This document shows, one piece after another, positions 25,450 to 34,141 of a DNA stretch of 64,000 bases. The notes beneath the pieces were generated by a model that saw nothing but the letters and a program-made list of their open reading frames with translations, did not search any database and was not told where the DNA came from. The translations under genes were made by a program, and so were the position numbers. Numbering within the stretch: position 1 is the stretch's first letter; the number at the start of each line of letters is the position of its first letter. This stretch comes from an uncultured Collinsella sp. (GTDB taxonomy: Bacteria > Actinomycetota > Coriobacteriia > Coriobacteriales > Coriobacteriaceae), in assembly GCA_900545745.1 (NCBI GenBank), contig URAD01000008.1, positions 1-64,000 of the forward strand. The letters are read 5' to 3'.

Positions 25450-26295
25450 GTGACCGACATGCCAAGTGAACATACCGAGGGCCTGCTCCGCATTGGCGAG
25501 GTGGCGCGCCTGTTTAACCTGAGCGTGGGGACGCTACGTCATTACGAGCAGATGGGCTTGCTGGACCCGGCGTACATCGATCCGGCAAGCGGGTACCGCT
25601 ACTACGGATCGCGGCAGCTCTCCACCCTCAACACCATCAGCCACCTGCGTGTTCTCAACTTGCCCTTGGCGCAGATTCGAGAGTTTGTGACCACGCGCGA
25701 CGTGGACCTTATGCAGCGGCAGCTGGCTCAGCAACAGGAGCTCATCGAGCGCAAGCGCCGCGAGCTCGAACGCGTGTCGCGCAAGATCGATAACCGGCTT
25801 GCGCTGCTGCACGATGCCCTGAACACCGAGCTCGACACCATTTGCACAATCGATGCGCCCGAGCTCCGCTGCGCCGTGTTGCGCGAACGCGTCAACCCTA
25901 CCGACGCCTATGCGCTGGAGTGGCAGATTCGTCAGCTGCAGAAGGGGCAACACGAGACCTTTGTCTTTCTGGGCAACTTGGGCGTCGGGATCAGCGCCAA
26001 GCGTCTCGCAGCCGGCGACTTTGATGGCTACGACGAGGTCTTTCTGCTGCTCGATGACACCAATGATTACGTGGGCGACGTCGAGACGCGACCCGCCGCG
26101 CGCTGCCTGACCACAAGCTTCCGCGGCACGCACGGGCAAGCGGGTCCGCGCTACGAGCAGCTGCTCGGCTATATGCGCGAGCACGGCCTGACACCCGCCG
26201 GCCCCTCGCGCGAAATCGCCCTTATCGACGACATCATCAGCGACGACCCGGCGACCTACGTGACGCAGATCACGGTACCCGTATCGCTAGGCTAG
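25450..26295 (+). CDS. MerR-family transcriptional activator (multidrug-sensing type)
   Basis: A 281-residue regulator. Residues about 10-80 are the MerR winged helix (LLRIGEVARLFNLSVGTLRH, then YRYYGSRQLSTLNTI). A long coiled-coil dimerisation helix covers about 90-130 (rich in Arg, Glu and Gln: LIERKRRELERVSRKIDNRL). The last 150 residues fit a GyrI/BmrR-like effector-binding domain. No cysteine-based metal-binding loop is seen, which argues for an organic ligand rather than a metal. The start is GTG 25450, after AAAGGAGCGGTCCT. It is probably co-transcribed with the MATE gene and acts on the promoter at 23976. Confidence 0.9.
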   Translation: MTDMPSEHTEGLLRIGEVARLFNLSVGTLRHYEQMGLLDPAYIDPASGYRYYGSRQLSTLNTISHLRVLNLPLAQIREFVTTRDVDLMQRQLAQQQELIERKRRELERVSRKIDNRLALLHDALNTELDTICTIDAPELRCAVLRERVNPTDAYALEWQIRQLQKGQHETFVFLGNLGVGISAKRLAAGDFDGYDEVFLLLDDTNDYVGDVETRPAARCLTTSFRGTHGQAGPRYEQLLGYMREHGLTPAGPSREIALIDDIISDDPATYVTQITVPVSLG

Positions 26296-26466
26296 ACCGA
26301 GCCTCGTCTCTAACTCGGTCAACGCCTCAAAAGCATCACGAGACGCATCTGCCGAGCGCTCACGTTCCGCAATGCGAATTCGCGCCATCAGGTGCTCTTT
26401 TGCCTGCCCTTGGGCGTGCCTCGTGCGCCCTTCCGCCTGCGAGCAATTGCGATTCTCTATATCCAT
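26287..26466 (-). CDS. Small ORF coupled to ligA (59 codons)
   Basis: A short frame beginning ATG 26466, where ATG overlaps the ligA stop as TAATG, the same coupling used inside the gat operon. The product MDIENRNCSQAEGR... is highly charged and ends ...EALTELETRLGLA, with a likely amphipathic helix and no membrane segment. Its end overlaps the end of the convergent merR gene by nine bases. I do not recognise it, and it may be a spurious frame. The overlap with ligA and the helix-forming composition are the only support. Confidence 0.3.
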   Translation of the reverse strand: MDIENRNCSQAEGRTRHAQGQAKEHLMARIRIAERERSADASRDAFEALTELETRLGLA

Positions 26467-28694
26467 TACGCCACCGGCACCTCGCCGGTAGCCAGAATCT
26501 GCTCGAGTGCGTCCTCGTCCAGCACGGGCACGCCCAGCTGCTCGGCCTTGGTGAGCTTGGAGCCCGCTTTGGAACCGGCGACCAGGTAGCTCGTCTTCTT
26601 TGACACACTGCCCGAAACCTTGGCGCCGAGTACCTTGAGCGCTGCACCTGCCTCGTCGCGGGTGCGGTTGACGAGCGTGCCGGTGAGCACGAAGGTCAGA
26701 CCCGCGAGCGGCTGTGCGTCGGCGAGCTCGCCCGCCACGCCAGCGTCGGCTGCGGCTTGCGCATGAGCGGCACCCAAGTCGACCTCGAGCGACAGGCCCG
26801 CCTGGCGCAGGCGCTCCAGCACGGCAAGGTTCTCGGGCACGGCCAGGAACTGCTTGACGCTCGCCGCAATCTTGGGACCGATGCCCTCGCACTCGGCGAT
26901 GTCCTCTTCGCTCGCCAAGATAAGCTTGTCGATCGACAGGAATCGCTCGGCGATGACCTCACCCACACTCTTGCCCACGTGGCGGATGCCCAGGGCAAAC
27001 AACACGCGACCGAGCGGCTGGCTCTTAGACTTGTTGAGCTCGGCGATGATTTTCTCGGCCGTCTTGAGACCCACCGGAATGGGGTCGCCCTTCTTGACGC
27101 CCTTTTTGCTGTTGGAGCTGGCATAGGTACGCCCCGTGTCCAGGCCTGCGATGTCATCGACCGTGAGCTGGTAGAAGTCCGCGACATCGTGAATCAGCCC
27201 GGCGGCGATCATCTTGTCGACGATCTCGTCGCCTAGGCCGTCGACGTCCATGCAGCCGCGGCTCACCCAGTGAAGCAGTCGCTCCTTGAGCTGCGCGGGG
27301 CAGTCGATGGAGACGCAGCGGTAGGCCACCTCGCCATCCTCGTGGACCACGGGGCTGCCGCACACGGGGCAGACCTCGGGCATGTGCCAGTCGACCGAAT
27401 CGGCCGGACGCTTATCGAGCACCGGGCCTACGACCTCCGGGATCACGTCGCCCGCCTTGTGCACGATGATGGTGTCGCCCTCGCGCACGTTTTTGCGGCG
27501 GATCTCGTCGATGTTGTGCAGCGTGGCGCGCGCGATGGTGGAGCCGGCAACCGTCACCGGGTCGAACTCGGCGACCGGCGTGAGCACACCGGTGCGGCCC
27601 ACCTGGATGCGAATCTCGCGCAGGACGGTCTGCTTTTCCTCGGGCGGGAACTTAAAGGCAATGGCCCAGCGCGGTGCGCGGGCGGTAAAGCCCAGGTCGA
27701 GCTGCTGCTGGAAGCTGTCAACCTTTACGACTACGCCGTCGATGTCGTAGTCCAGGTCGCCGCGATGCTCGAGCGCCTGGGCACAGAACTCGTGAACCTC
27801 GGCCGGCGTGGCGCAGCGTGCCACGTTGGGGTTGACGCTAAAGCCGGCACTGCGCAGCCAATCGAGGAACTCGCGCTGGCTGTGGACGTGCAGCGGGTCG
27901 GTATCGGCGATGGCATAGATAAAGGTGGCCAGGTCGCGGCGCGCTGTGACCTTGGGATCCTTTTGGCGCAGGCTGCCGGCGGCGGCGTTGCGCGGGTTGG
28001 CGAAGGGGTCGCGACCCTCGGCATCGGCCTCTTCATTCAGACGAACAAAGCTGCCCTTGGGCATGTAGACCTCGCCGCGCACCTCAATAGTGTGCTCGCG
28101 GTCGGCGCCCATGTGGGCGAGCGCCGGCTCGGACAGGTGCATGGGTACATCCTTGATGGTGCGCACGTTGAGCGACACGTCCTCGCCCGTGGTGCCATCG
28201 CCACGTGTGGCCGCACGTACGAAGGTGCCGTTTTGGTAGGTAAGGGCCACGCCCAGGCCGTCGATCTTGAGCTCGCAGGTATAGGTGACGCTACCGGCAC
28301 CGAGCGCATCCTCGGTGCGCTGGAGCCATGCGTCGAGTTCATCCAGATCCATGGCATCGTCCATGGAATACATGCGTGCCATGTGCGTGACCGGCGTAAA
28401 CTGCTCGCTCACGTACCCGCCCACGCGCTGGGTATAGCTGTCGGGCGTCACCAGGTCGGGGTAGGTCGCCTCGATTTCCTGCAGCTCAACGAGCATTTTG
28501 TCGAAGGCGGCGTCCGTGATCTCGGGCGCATCGAGCATGTAGTAGCGATAGGCGTGGTAATCGAGCTCGTGGCGCAGCTCGGCCGCACGCGCCGCCGCCT
28601 GGGCACGGGCATCGGCCGGTGCGGCGGCATCCACGCTCGCGGGCGTTTCGGTATCGATGTCCACGCCGTCACCAAACAGGCTCGATTGCTCCAT
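26466..28694 (-). CDS. ligA: NAD-dependent DNA ligase
   Basis: Seals nicks during replication and repair using NAD. The 742-residue protein has the family order: domain Ia (HELDYHAYRYYMLDAPEITD), the adenylation site CELKIDGLG with Lys143, the OB fold, a four-cysteine zinc finger (CPVCGSPVV...CVSIDCPAQL), helix-hairpin-helix repeats (about 490-640), and a C-terminal BRCT domain (LAGLTFVLTGTLVNRTRDEA). It is slightly longer than the usual 670 because of an Ala-rich N-terminal lead of about 35 residues and a Ser/Lys insertion near NSKKGVKKGDP. ATG 28694 was chosen because GAAGGAG lies seven bases upstream. Confidence 0.97.
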   Translation of the reverse strand: MEQSSLFGDGVDIDTETPASVDAAAPADARAQAAARAAELRHELDYHAYRYYMLDAPEITDAAFDKMLVELQEIEATYPDLVTPDSYTQRVGGYVSEQFTPVTHMARMYSMDDAMDLDELDAWLQRTEDALGAGSVTYTCELKIDGLGVALTYQNGTFVRAATRGDGTTGEDVSLNVRTIKDVPMHLSEPALAHMGADREHTIEVRGEVYMPKGSFVRLNEEADAEGRDPFANPRNAAAGSLRQKDPKVTARRDLATFIYAIADTDPLHVHSQREFLDWLRSAGFSVNPNVARCATPAEVHEFCAQALEHRGDLDYDIDGVVVKVDSFQQQLDLGFTARAPRWAIAFKFPPEEKQTVLREIRIQVGRTGVLTPVAEFDPVTVAGSTIARATLHNIDEIRRKNVREGDTIIVHKAGDVIPEVVGPVLDKRPADSVDWHMPEVCPVCGSPVVHEDGEVAYRCVSIDCPAQLKERLLHWVSRGCMDVDGLGDEIVDKMIAAGLIHDVADFYQLTVDDIAGLDTGRTYASSNSKKGVKKGDPIPVGLKTAEKIIAELNKSKSQPLGRVLFALGIRHVGKSVGEVIAERFLSIDKLILASEEDIAECEGIGPKIAASVKQFLAVPENLAVLERLRQAGLSLEVDLGAAHAQAAADAGVAGELADAQPLAGLTFVLTGTLVNRTRDEAGAALKVLGAKVSGSVSKKTSYLVAGSKAGSKLTKAEQLGVPVLDEDALEQILATGEVPVA

Positions 28695-28802
28695 AGCGGC
28701 ACTCCTTCGCTCGATTTCAAACGGATACAAGAGTACCACCGGTCACCATGGCGCCGAATAACCCTTTCGAACCGCACCGAATCGGCAGCCGCCAGACTGG
28801 GG

Positions 28803-29005
28803 TGGACAGTTAGTTCAGATACGTATAAATCCTAGAGCTGGATTAGACACGAACGCCCCTGTTTCAACTAATTTGGGCTCCCTGAGACCATGTAAACGTC
28901 CCGCTCGCCCTCCCAAACACCCATTCAAACCCCATCCCAATCAAAAATTGCTCAAAACGCATCCCAAGCTGCCCCAGATTTATACGTATCTGAACTAACT
29001 GTCCA
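28803..29005. mobile_element. MITE-like 203-bp element with perfect 29-bp terminal inverted repeats
   Basis: The ends 28803-28831 and 28977-29005 are exact reverse complements over 29 bases (TGGACAGTTAGTTCAGATAC at the outer edge). The 145-base interior is AT-richer than the surroundings and has no ORF. No transposase is present, so a non-autonomous element is inferred. A target-site duplication was not evident. Confidence 0.7.
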
Positions 29006-29041
29006 GACCATTACGAACCAGGCCTCTTACCAGCCACAAGT

Positions 29042-29115
29042 GATCCGTTTTCCTCCGTCCCCAACGGATCAATAAGAAAAGAGGGGCTGTCCCGCGTTGA
29101 TGGGACAGCCCCTCT
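29042..29115 (-). terminator. Terminator of the HtrA protease gene
   Basis: A perfect 14-base stem AGAGGGGCTGTCCC / GGGACAGCCCCTCT (29080-29115), followed on the minus strand by TTTTCTTATT. A second hairpin, GATCCGTT / AACGGATC, lies just beyond at 29042-29070. Confidence 0.88.
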
Positions 29116-29141
29116 GGCTTCGGCATGTGCGAAATGGCTCG

Positions 29142-30602
29142 TTAGTAACCCTGGCCGTAGCCCTGACCCTGGCCCTGCTGGCCCAGCAGCTCCTCCAGGT
29201 ACCGGCGCAGCTGCTCGTCGGTAATACCGCCGTTGCCGGTGTCGGTCGAACTGTCGTCCTGCTGGTGGTTCTGCAGCTCCTCATCGGAGCCCAGCTCGAC
29301 GGTGACCTTCTTCTCTTCCTTGCCGCGCATGAGCGTGATCTCGACCTTCTCGCCCACCTCGTGGCTACGCAACGCAATAATCAGCCCGTCGGCGCTCGTG
29401 ATCTCGTCATCGCCCAGCTTGGTAATGACATCGCCCTCCTGAATGCCGGCCTTGGCGGCAGGACCATCCTCAACGACGCTCGCCACATACGCGCCGCTAT
29501 CGGTGCTCAGCTTGTTGGTGCGGGCGTTGAGCGCGTTGACGCTCGAAAGCGTAGCGCCCATGTACGGATGCACCGGCGTCTTGCCGCCGATGATCTGGTC
29601 GGCAATGTTCTTGGCGTAGTTAACGGGAATAGCAAAGCCCACGCCCGAGCTGGAGCCCGAGTAGCTCTCGATGAGCGAGTTGATGCCCACCAGCTCACCG
29701 TTGTCGTTGACGAGCGCGCCACCGGAATTGCCCGGGTTGATGGCGGCATCGGTCTGGATCATGTTGGCGTAGATAGTGTTACCGCTGGTAGAGCTCATGG
29801 CCGTGGAGCGATACAGCGCCGACACAATGCCCGTGGAGACAGACTGCTCGTTGCCGAACGGCGAGCCGATCGCCATGACCCACTCGCCAACGTTGAGCTT
29901 GGAGGAGTCGCCAATTTCGATCGGCGTAAGCTTGGAGGCGTCGGCGTCCTTGAGCTTGATGACGGCCAAGTCGCTCGAGGCGTCGTTGCCCACGAACTCG
30001 GCCTCGTAGGTGGTGCCGTCGTCCATGGTCACCACGTACTGGTCATAGCCATCGACCACGTGGTTGTTGGTGAGGATGTGGCCCTCGGTATCGAGCACCA
30101 CGCCCGAACCGACACTGCCCGAGCTATCCGACTCGTCGGCAGACTGCGAAAGCGAGCCATTCTGGCTACCGCTCGAAGTGGCGGTGATGGAAACGACGGA
30201 GGGCAGGGCCTTGGCAGAAACGGCCTCGGCCAGCGTGGTGTCCTCGGAGTCGATCGTGATCTTTTGCGTCGACGAACCCGAAGCACCCGCCGTCACGGCA
30301 TTCTTGCCGCCGCCGATATCGAGCGTGCCGCTCATAATGAGCGCAATGACCAGCAGGGCGCCGCAGGCACAGCCGGCGAGTGCCGTAATAAAGATCGGCA
30401 GCTTTTTGGTCTTGGTCTTGACCACCGTGTGCTTGTTTACAACCTGCTGACCGCCCAGCGGCTGGCCGGTCTGCGTGTCGTAGGCCTGCACATAGGGAAT
30501 GTTGCTACCGGCAGGCGTCGACTCCACCTGCACACGCGGCTGCTGCTGGGTCTCGCCGGCGTTGCCCGCATCCTGGGGACGCTGGGAATCGTACTCGCTC
30601 AT
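29142..30602 (-). CDS. HtrA/DegP-family serine protease with PDZ domain
   Basis: A 486-residue membrane-anchored envelope protease or chaperone. A 75-residue cytoplasmic N-terminus rich in Gln and Pro precedes one membrane helix (FITALAGCACGALLVIALIM). The trypsin-like domain has the catalytic His in ILTNNHVVDGY, Asp in ASSDLAVIKLKD and Ser in NPGNSGGALV. A PDZ domain follows (PYMGATLSSVNAL...GIQEGDVITKLGDDEITSAD). The tail is Gln/Gly/Tyr-rich (LLGQQGQGQGYGQGY). ATG 30602 has GAAAGGAT upstream. The family degrades or refolds misfolded exported proteins; with sortase pili encoded nearby, that is one possible client, but no direct link is seen. A terminator-like hairpin sits just before its ribosome site. 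Confidence 0.94.
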   Translation of the reverse strand: MSEYDSQRPQDAGNAGETQQQPRVQVESTPAGSNIPYVQAYDTQTGQPLGGQQVVNKHTVVKTKTKKLPIFITALAGCACGALLVIALIMSGTLDIGGGKNAVTAGASGSSTQKITIDSEDTTLAEAVSAKALPSVVSITATSSGSQNGSLSQSADESDSSGSVGSGVVLDTEGHILTNNHVVDGYDQYVVTMDDGTTYEAEFVGNDASSDLAVIKLKDADASKLTPIEIGDSSKLNVGEWVMAIGSPFGNEQSVSTGIVSALYRSTAMSSTSGNTIYANMIQTDAAINPGNSGGALVNDNGELVGINSLIESYSGSSSGVGFAIPVNYAKNIADQIIGGKTPVHPYMGATLSSVNALNARTNKLSTDSGAYVASVVEDGPAAKAGIQEGDVITKLGDDEITSADGLIIALRSHEVGEKVEITLMRGKEEKKVTVELGSDEELQNHQQDDSSTDTGNGGITDEQLRRYLEELLGQQGQGQGYGQGY

Positions 30603-30631
30603 AGCTGCGATCCTTTCGTCAAATAACCAAA

Positions 30632-30655
30632 GGCCCGCCAAACATGTGGCGGGCC
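30632..30655 (-). terminator. Hairpin before htrA, terminator or attenuator
   Basis: GGCCCGCC (30632-30639) pairs with GGCGGGCC (30648-30655). On the minus strand it is followed by TTTGGTTATTT and then, within about 10 bases, the htrA ribosome site. It probably ends transcription from the upstream regulator gene. Confidence 0.6.
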
Positions 30656-30773
30656 ATCATTGTTCACGTTGAGTTGTACCCCAATATGCGGGCGCAAGTG
30701 TATGAGAACGCAATCTTTTAGGAAGGCTTAAGTTCTGCCGCAGACCCGAAAGGAATCCGTACCTGCGTCAAAA

Positions 30774-30806
30774 CCACCACAAAAGTGCCTGTCCCCTTTG
30801 TGGTGG
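30774..30806. repeat. Dispersed hairpin family A, copy 5
   Basis: A 33-base hairpin CCACCACAAAAG...CTTTGTGGTGG with inner TGCCTGTCCCC, 4 bases after the stop codon of the GlnR-like gene. Confidence 0.88.
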
Positions 30807-30810
30807 AAAG

Positions 30811-31473
30811 CTAGTCCTTAAACAGATAGCCCACGCCGCGGACGGTGGTGATGTGCGCCGCGATCTGCGGACCCACCTTGGAGCGGATGCGTCGAATGTG
30901 CACGTCGACGGTGCGCGTGCCGCCGCAGTACTCAAAGCCCCACACGCGGTGCAGCAGCACCTCGCGGCTGTAGGCGCGGTTGGGGTGCGTCGCCAAAAAG
31001 CTCAGCAGCGAGTACTCCATCAGCGTCAGGTCGATGGGCTCGCCATCGAGCGTCACCTGGTAGGTAGCCAGGTTGATCTCGAGGTTATCGATGTTGAGCA
31101 CATCGTCGGCGGTAACGGTCTCCTCCTCGCCCATCAGGCGCTGCGCGCGAGCCTTGAGCTCGTTGGGCGTCGCCGTGGGGCATACAAAGTCGGCATGCGC
31201 GTGATTCGGCAGACGCAGGGTGCCGAGCGCCTCGTCGTCGACGATCACCAGCATGGGGACGCCGCCGCGGTCGTCGAGCCATTTGGCAATCTGATCGATG
31301 CGGTCGCTGCGGATGCCATCGGAATCGAGAATCAGCAGGTCAAAGTCGTGCGCCGCAGTCGGCGAATCGGGGGTGGCCAGGCTCACCTCGACACCCAGGG
31401 TGGTCGTCAAGCTGCGGGCAAACTCGTGGAAGCGCGTCGTGCGCGCCATGAACAGGGCACTCTTATCGGACAT
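30811..31473 (-). CDS. Orphan OmpR/GlnR-like response regulator next to glnA
   Basis: A 220-residue regulator with a divergent receiver domain (residues 1-115; Asp50 in LLILDSDG sits where phosphorylation would occur, but the usual acidic pair near the start and the Lys switch are not clear) and a well-preserved OmpR-type winged helix (about 125-220: IDLTLMEYSLLSFLATHPNR, VWGFEYCGGTRTVDVHIRRI, TTVRGVGYLF). No sensor kinase is adjacent. GlnR proteins of Actinobacteria, which control nitrogen genes including glnA, have exactly this phosphorylation-independent layout, and glnA lies 50 bases upstream. A nitrogen-regulator role is therefore inferred. ATG 31473 follows TTGGAGG; the longer frame would run into glnA. 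Confidence 0.8.
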   Translation of the reverse strand: MSDKSALFMARTTRFHEFARSLTTTLGVEVSLATPDSPTAAHDFDLLILDSDGIRSDRIDQIAKWLDDRGGVPMLVIVDDEALGTLRLPNHAHADFVCPTATPNELKARAQRLMGEEETVTADDVLNIDNLEINLATYQVTLDGEPIDLTLMEYSLLSFLATHPNRAYSREVLLHRVWGFEYCGGTRTVDVHIRRIRSKVGPQIAAHITTVRGVGYLFKD

Positions 31474-31523
31474 ATCGGCCTCCAAGGAAATGAGCTCAAT
31501 CGTACTGGAACAAGTCAGCGCGA

Positions 31524-32861
31524 TTAGGAGTTCGCCAGGTAGTGCTTGATCTCCCACTCGGTGATCGTAGACTCGAACTTATGCCACTCGTCGCGCTTCT
31601 TTTTGAGGAAGAAGCTGTGGATGTGCTCGCCGAGGGCATCCTTCATAAACTGCGAGTCCTCAAACACGTCGAGCGCCTCTTTGAGCGAACGCGGCAGCGG
31701 CGTGTAGCCGGCCTCGACCATCTGGCGGTCGGTAAGCTTGAGCGTCTCGGCCGTGGCCTCGGGCGGGAGCTCCAGCTTGCGCTCGATGCCGTCGAGACCA
31801 GCCGCCAACGTGACGGCGTTGACCAGGTACGGGTTGGCCATGGGGTCGGGACTGCGCAGCTCGATGCGCGTGGACAGCTGCTTGCCGGGCTTGTAGACCG
31901 GGATGCGGACCATGCTCGCGCGGTTGCGCAGGCCCCACGTGGCGTACTGCGGCACGGAGTCGCCGCCCGTGGTGATGCGCTTGTACGAGTTGACCGTGGG
32001 GTTGGTGATGGCGCTGATCTCGCGCGCGTGCGCCAAGATGCCGGCCATATAGTGCTTGGCGGTATCGGAGAGATGGTACTTCTCGTCGTCCTCGCCCCAA
32101 AAGACGTTGTTGCCGTCGTGGTCGAACAGCGACTGATGCAAAAACATAGCGCTGCCGTCCTCACCCGCCAACGGCTTGGGCATAAAGGAGGCGTGGCAAC
32201 CGCTCTCGTAGGCCTGCTGCTTAATGATGAGCTTGGCCGTGGTGATGGCGTCGGACATGCTCAGGGCCTCGGCGTGGCGCAGGCTCATGCCATGCTGCGA
32301 GCGACCGGCGGCGTGGAAGGTGTACTCCACGGGCACGGACATCTTCTCGAGCGTGAGGACCGTGTTGCGGCGCAGGTCGCGAGCGGCGTCGCTCACCGAA
32401 AGATCGAAGTAGCCCACGTTGTCGAGCGGCTCGGGGGTGTGCTCGTCGGGGAAGTAGTAATACTCCAGCTCGGCGCCCACGTTGAGCAGATAGCCAGCTT
32501 TCTCGGCCTTGCGGAACATGCGACGCAACGCATCGCGCGGATCCCCGGCGAAGGGCTTGCGGTCGGGGGTGCACACATCACAGAACACGCGGGCAACGCC
32601 GTTATGGCTCGGACGCCACGGCAGGATCTGGAAGGTCGAAGCATCGGGAAACGCCAGCATATCGGCTTCCTCGGGCGTGGCAAAACCCTCGATGGCGGAG
32701 CCGTCAAAGCCAATACCCTCCTCAAAAGCGACCTCGAGGTCCTCGGGGCTAATGGCAAAGTTCTTGAGGCGGCCGAGAATGTCAACAAACCACAGACGCA
32801 CAAAGCGGATGTCACGCTGCTCTACGGAGCGGAGTACGTAATCGATGTTCTGCTGGTTCAT
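31524..32861 (-). CDS. glnA: Type I glutamine synthetase
   Basis: ATP-dependent synthesis of glutamine from glutamate and ammonia. The 445-residue length fits the GSI-alpha type of low-GC and coriobacterial lineages. Motifs: the beta-Asp latch region FVRLWFVDILGRLKN and GIGFDGSAIEGF, the metal ligands GAELEYYYF, the ATP-site MSLRHAEALSMSDAI, HASFMPKPLAGEDGSAMFLH, and NSYKRI. The short length and absence of a Tyr-adenylylation loop (no NLYDLP-like motif near the end) suggest feedback rather than adenylylation control. ATG 32861 has AAAGGGGAG upstream. It probably shares transcripts with the downstream GlnR-like regulator. Glutamine made here is also the amide donor for GatCAB. Confidence 0.96.
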   Translation of the reverse strand: MNQQNIDYVLRSVEQRDIRFVRLWFVDILGRLKNFAISPEDLEVAFEEGIGFDGSAIEGFATPEEADMLAFPDASTFQILPWRPSHNGVARVFCDVCTPDRKPFAGDPRDALRRMFRKAEKAGYLLNVGAELEYYYFPDEHTPEPLDNVGYFDLSVSDAARDLRRNTVLTLEKMSVPVEYTFHAAGRSQHGMSLRHAEALSMSDAITTAKLIIKQQAYESGCHASFMPKPLAGEDGSAMFLHQSLFDHDGNNVFWGEDDEKYHLSDTAKHYMAGILAHAREISAITNPTVNSYKRITTGGDSVPQYATWGLRNRASMVRIPVYKPGKQLSTRIELRSPDPMANPYLVNAVTLAAGLDGIERKLELPPEATAETLKLTDRQMVEAGYTPLPRSLKEALDVFEDSQFMKDALGEHIHSFFLKKKRDEWHKFESTITEWEIKHYLANS

Positions 32862-32995
32862 GTCGCTCCCCTTTCTTTCGGGCGGGTTTCGACTGGTCTA
32901 TATCGCAGATACTATCGCAGAAAAATGTTTCCGCAGGGTTAAAGCGTATCAAGCGCTCAAAAAACGTGGGCGAACAGGCAGTTGCGAACGAGCGG

Positions 32996-34018
32996 CTAGC
33001 GCGAGGTCGATGCGCGGTGCTCGATGTGGCCGGGGATCTCGATGCGTTTGGGCGCCAGCTTTGCGGCCTCGCCCACCGTGGTGGTGACAACGTCGATGCG
33101 CTCGGACAGGCGCTCGACCACGCGCTCGGCAATGGTGAGGGTGTCCTGCGCGGCCGTGGTCACGCCACCAAAGAGCACATGGTTCCAGGGGTAGTCGTCA
33201 AACGTCGCGATCCTGAGCCCCGCCGGCAGCGAGGGTCCCAGCTGCGCTAGCGCCTCGGTCAGACGCAGGAAAACCAGGCCGTTGACGGCAATGAGGCCGA
33301 GCTTTTTGCCGGCATAGTCACGCATGGTCTCGTCCAAGCGACCAACGCCCGTGGCACCGCCATCGGCCAAGGTGACGACCTCGCCGGCAAGGCCGCGTCG
33401 CGAAAGCTCGTCGGCAAAGGCCTCGGCGCGCTCACGACGCACGGGGCTGTCGTCGCTTGCCTCGGTGAGCAGGCACAGGCGCTCACAGCCCGCAGCGGCG
33501 AGCTCGTCTACCAAGCCGGCGACCAGCTCACGGTTGTTCGATGTCACCAGATCGATGCCACCGTCGGCAACATCGCGGTCGAGCAGTACAACGGGTAGGC
33601 GTCCCGCGGCCGCGGCGATCGCCTCGTCATTGCCTCCGCAGGTGTTGACGACCAGGCCGTCCACGCCGGCATCGATAAGCCTGGTGAGCGACTCTGTCTC
33701 CTTGGCGGGGTCGTTGCCGCTAATGGCCGTCATGAGCGAGCAGCCGCGCGCGGCGGCACTGGCGGAAAGCCCTTCGAGCATGGCGCTCGAGAACGGGTTG
33801 GCGATGTCGGCCAGGATCACGCCGATGAGGTTGGTGCGCGAGCTGCGCAGATTGCGCGCAGCGGCACGCGGGCGATAGCCGGTGCGCTCGATAACCGCCG
33901 CGATGCGAGCACGGGTTTCCTCGGTCATTTGCCCGGGGCGGTTGTTGAGATAGCGCGAGACCGTGGCCGGGCTCACGCCCGCCTCGGCGGCAATGTCCTT
34001 GATTCTCATCTGCGCCAT
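32996..34018 (-). CDS. LacI-family transcriptional regulator
   Basis: A 340-residue repressor. The N-terminal helix-turn-helix and hinge are clear (RIKDIAAEAGVSPATVSRYL, then RTGYRPRAAARNLRS), and the rest is a periplasmic-binding-protein-like effector domain (NLIGVILADIANPFSSAML, LVVNTCGGNDEAI, ITTFDDYPW-like RIATFDDYPWNHVLF). LacI members usually sense sugars. No sugar transporter or enzyme is adjacent here, so the target is probably distant. I chose ATG 34018 (GGGGTG seven bases upstream). ATG 34009 is possible, while the open frame to 34108 is unlikely to be translated. Confidence 0.92.
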   Translation of the reverse strand: MAQMRIKDIAAEAGVSPATVSRYLNNRPGQMTEETRARIAAVIERTGYRPRAAARNLRSSRTNLIGVILADIANPFSSAMLEGLSASAAARGCSLMTAISGNDPAKETESLTRLIDAGVDGLVVNTCGGNDEAIAAAAGRLPVVLLDRDVADGGIDLVTSNNRELVAGLVDELAAAGCERLCLLTEASDDSPVRRERAEAFADELSRRGLAGEVVTLADGGATGVGRLDETMRDYAGKKLGLIAVNGLVFLRLTEALAQLGPSLPAGLRIATFDDYPWNHVLFGGVTTAAQDTLTIAERVVERLSERIDVVTTTVGEAAKLAPKRIEIPGHIEHRASTSR

Positions 34019-34141
34019 AGCGCACCCCGTTTCCCATTTGTCGGCAGTCTGAGCCATTTTAGGCATTTTTAATAATCTCGGTTGCAAAACGCTGTAGGTG
34101 AGCAGCATCGTTTTTGCGTCTCGAGCAGATGCGATAATGGG

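Noticed and set aside
27270..28835. Very long open frames antisense to ligA, kdpB, feoB, aspS, ppc and the oxidoreductase
   Set aside because: They lie opposite genes with clear family motifs, lack ribosome sites, and have Arg/His/Gly-rich or Leu/Val/Gly-rich compositions typical of antisense reading of high-GC genes.
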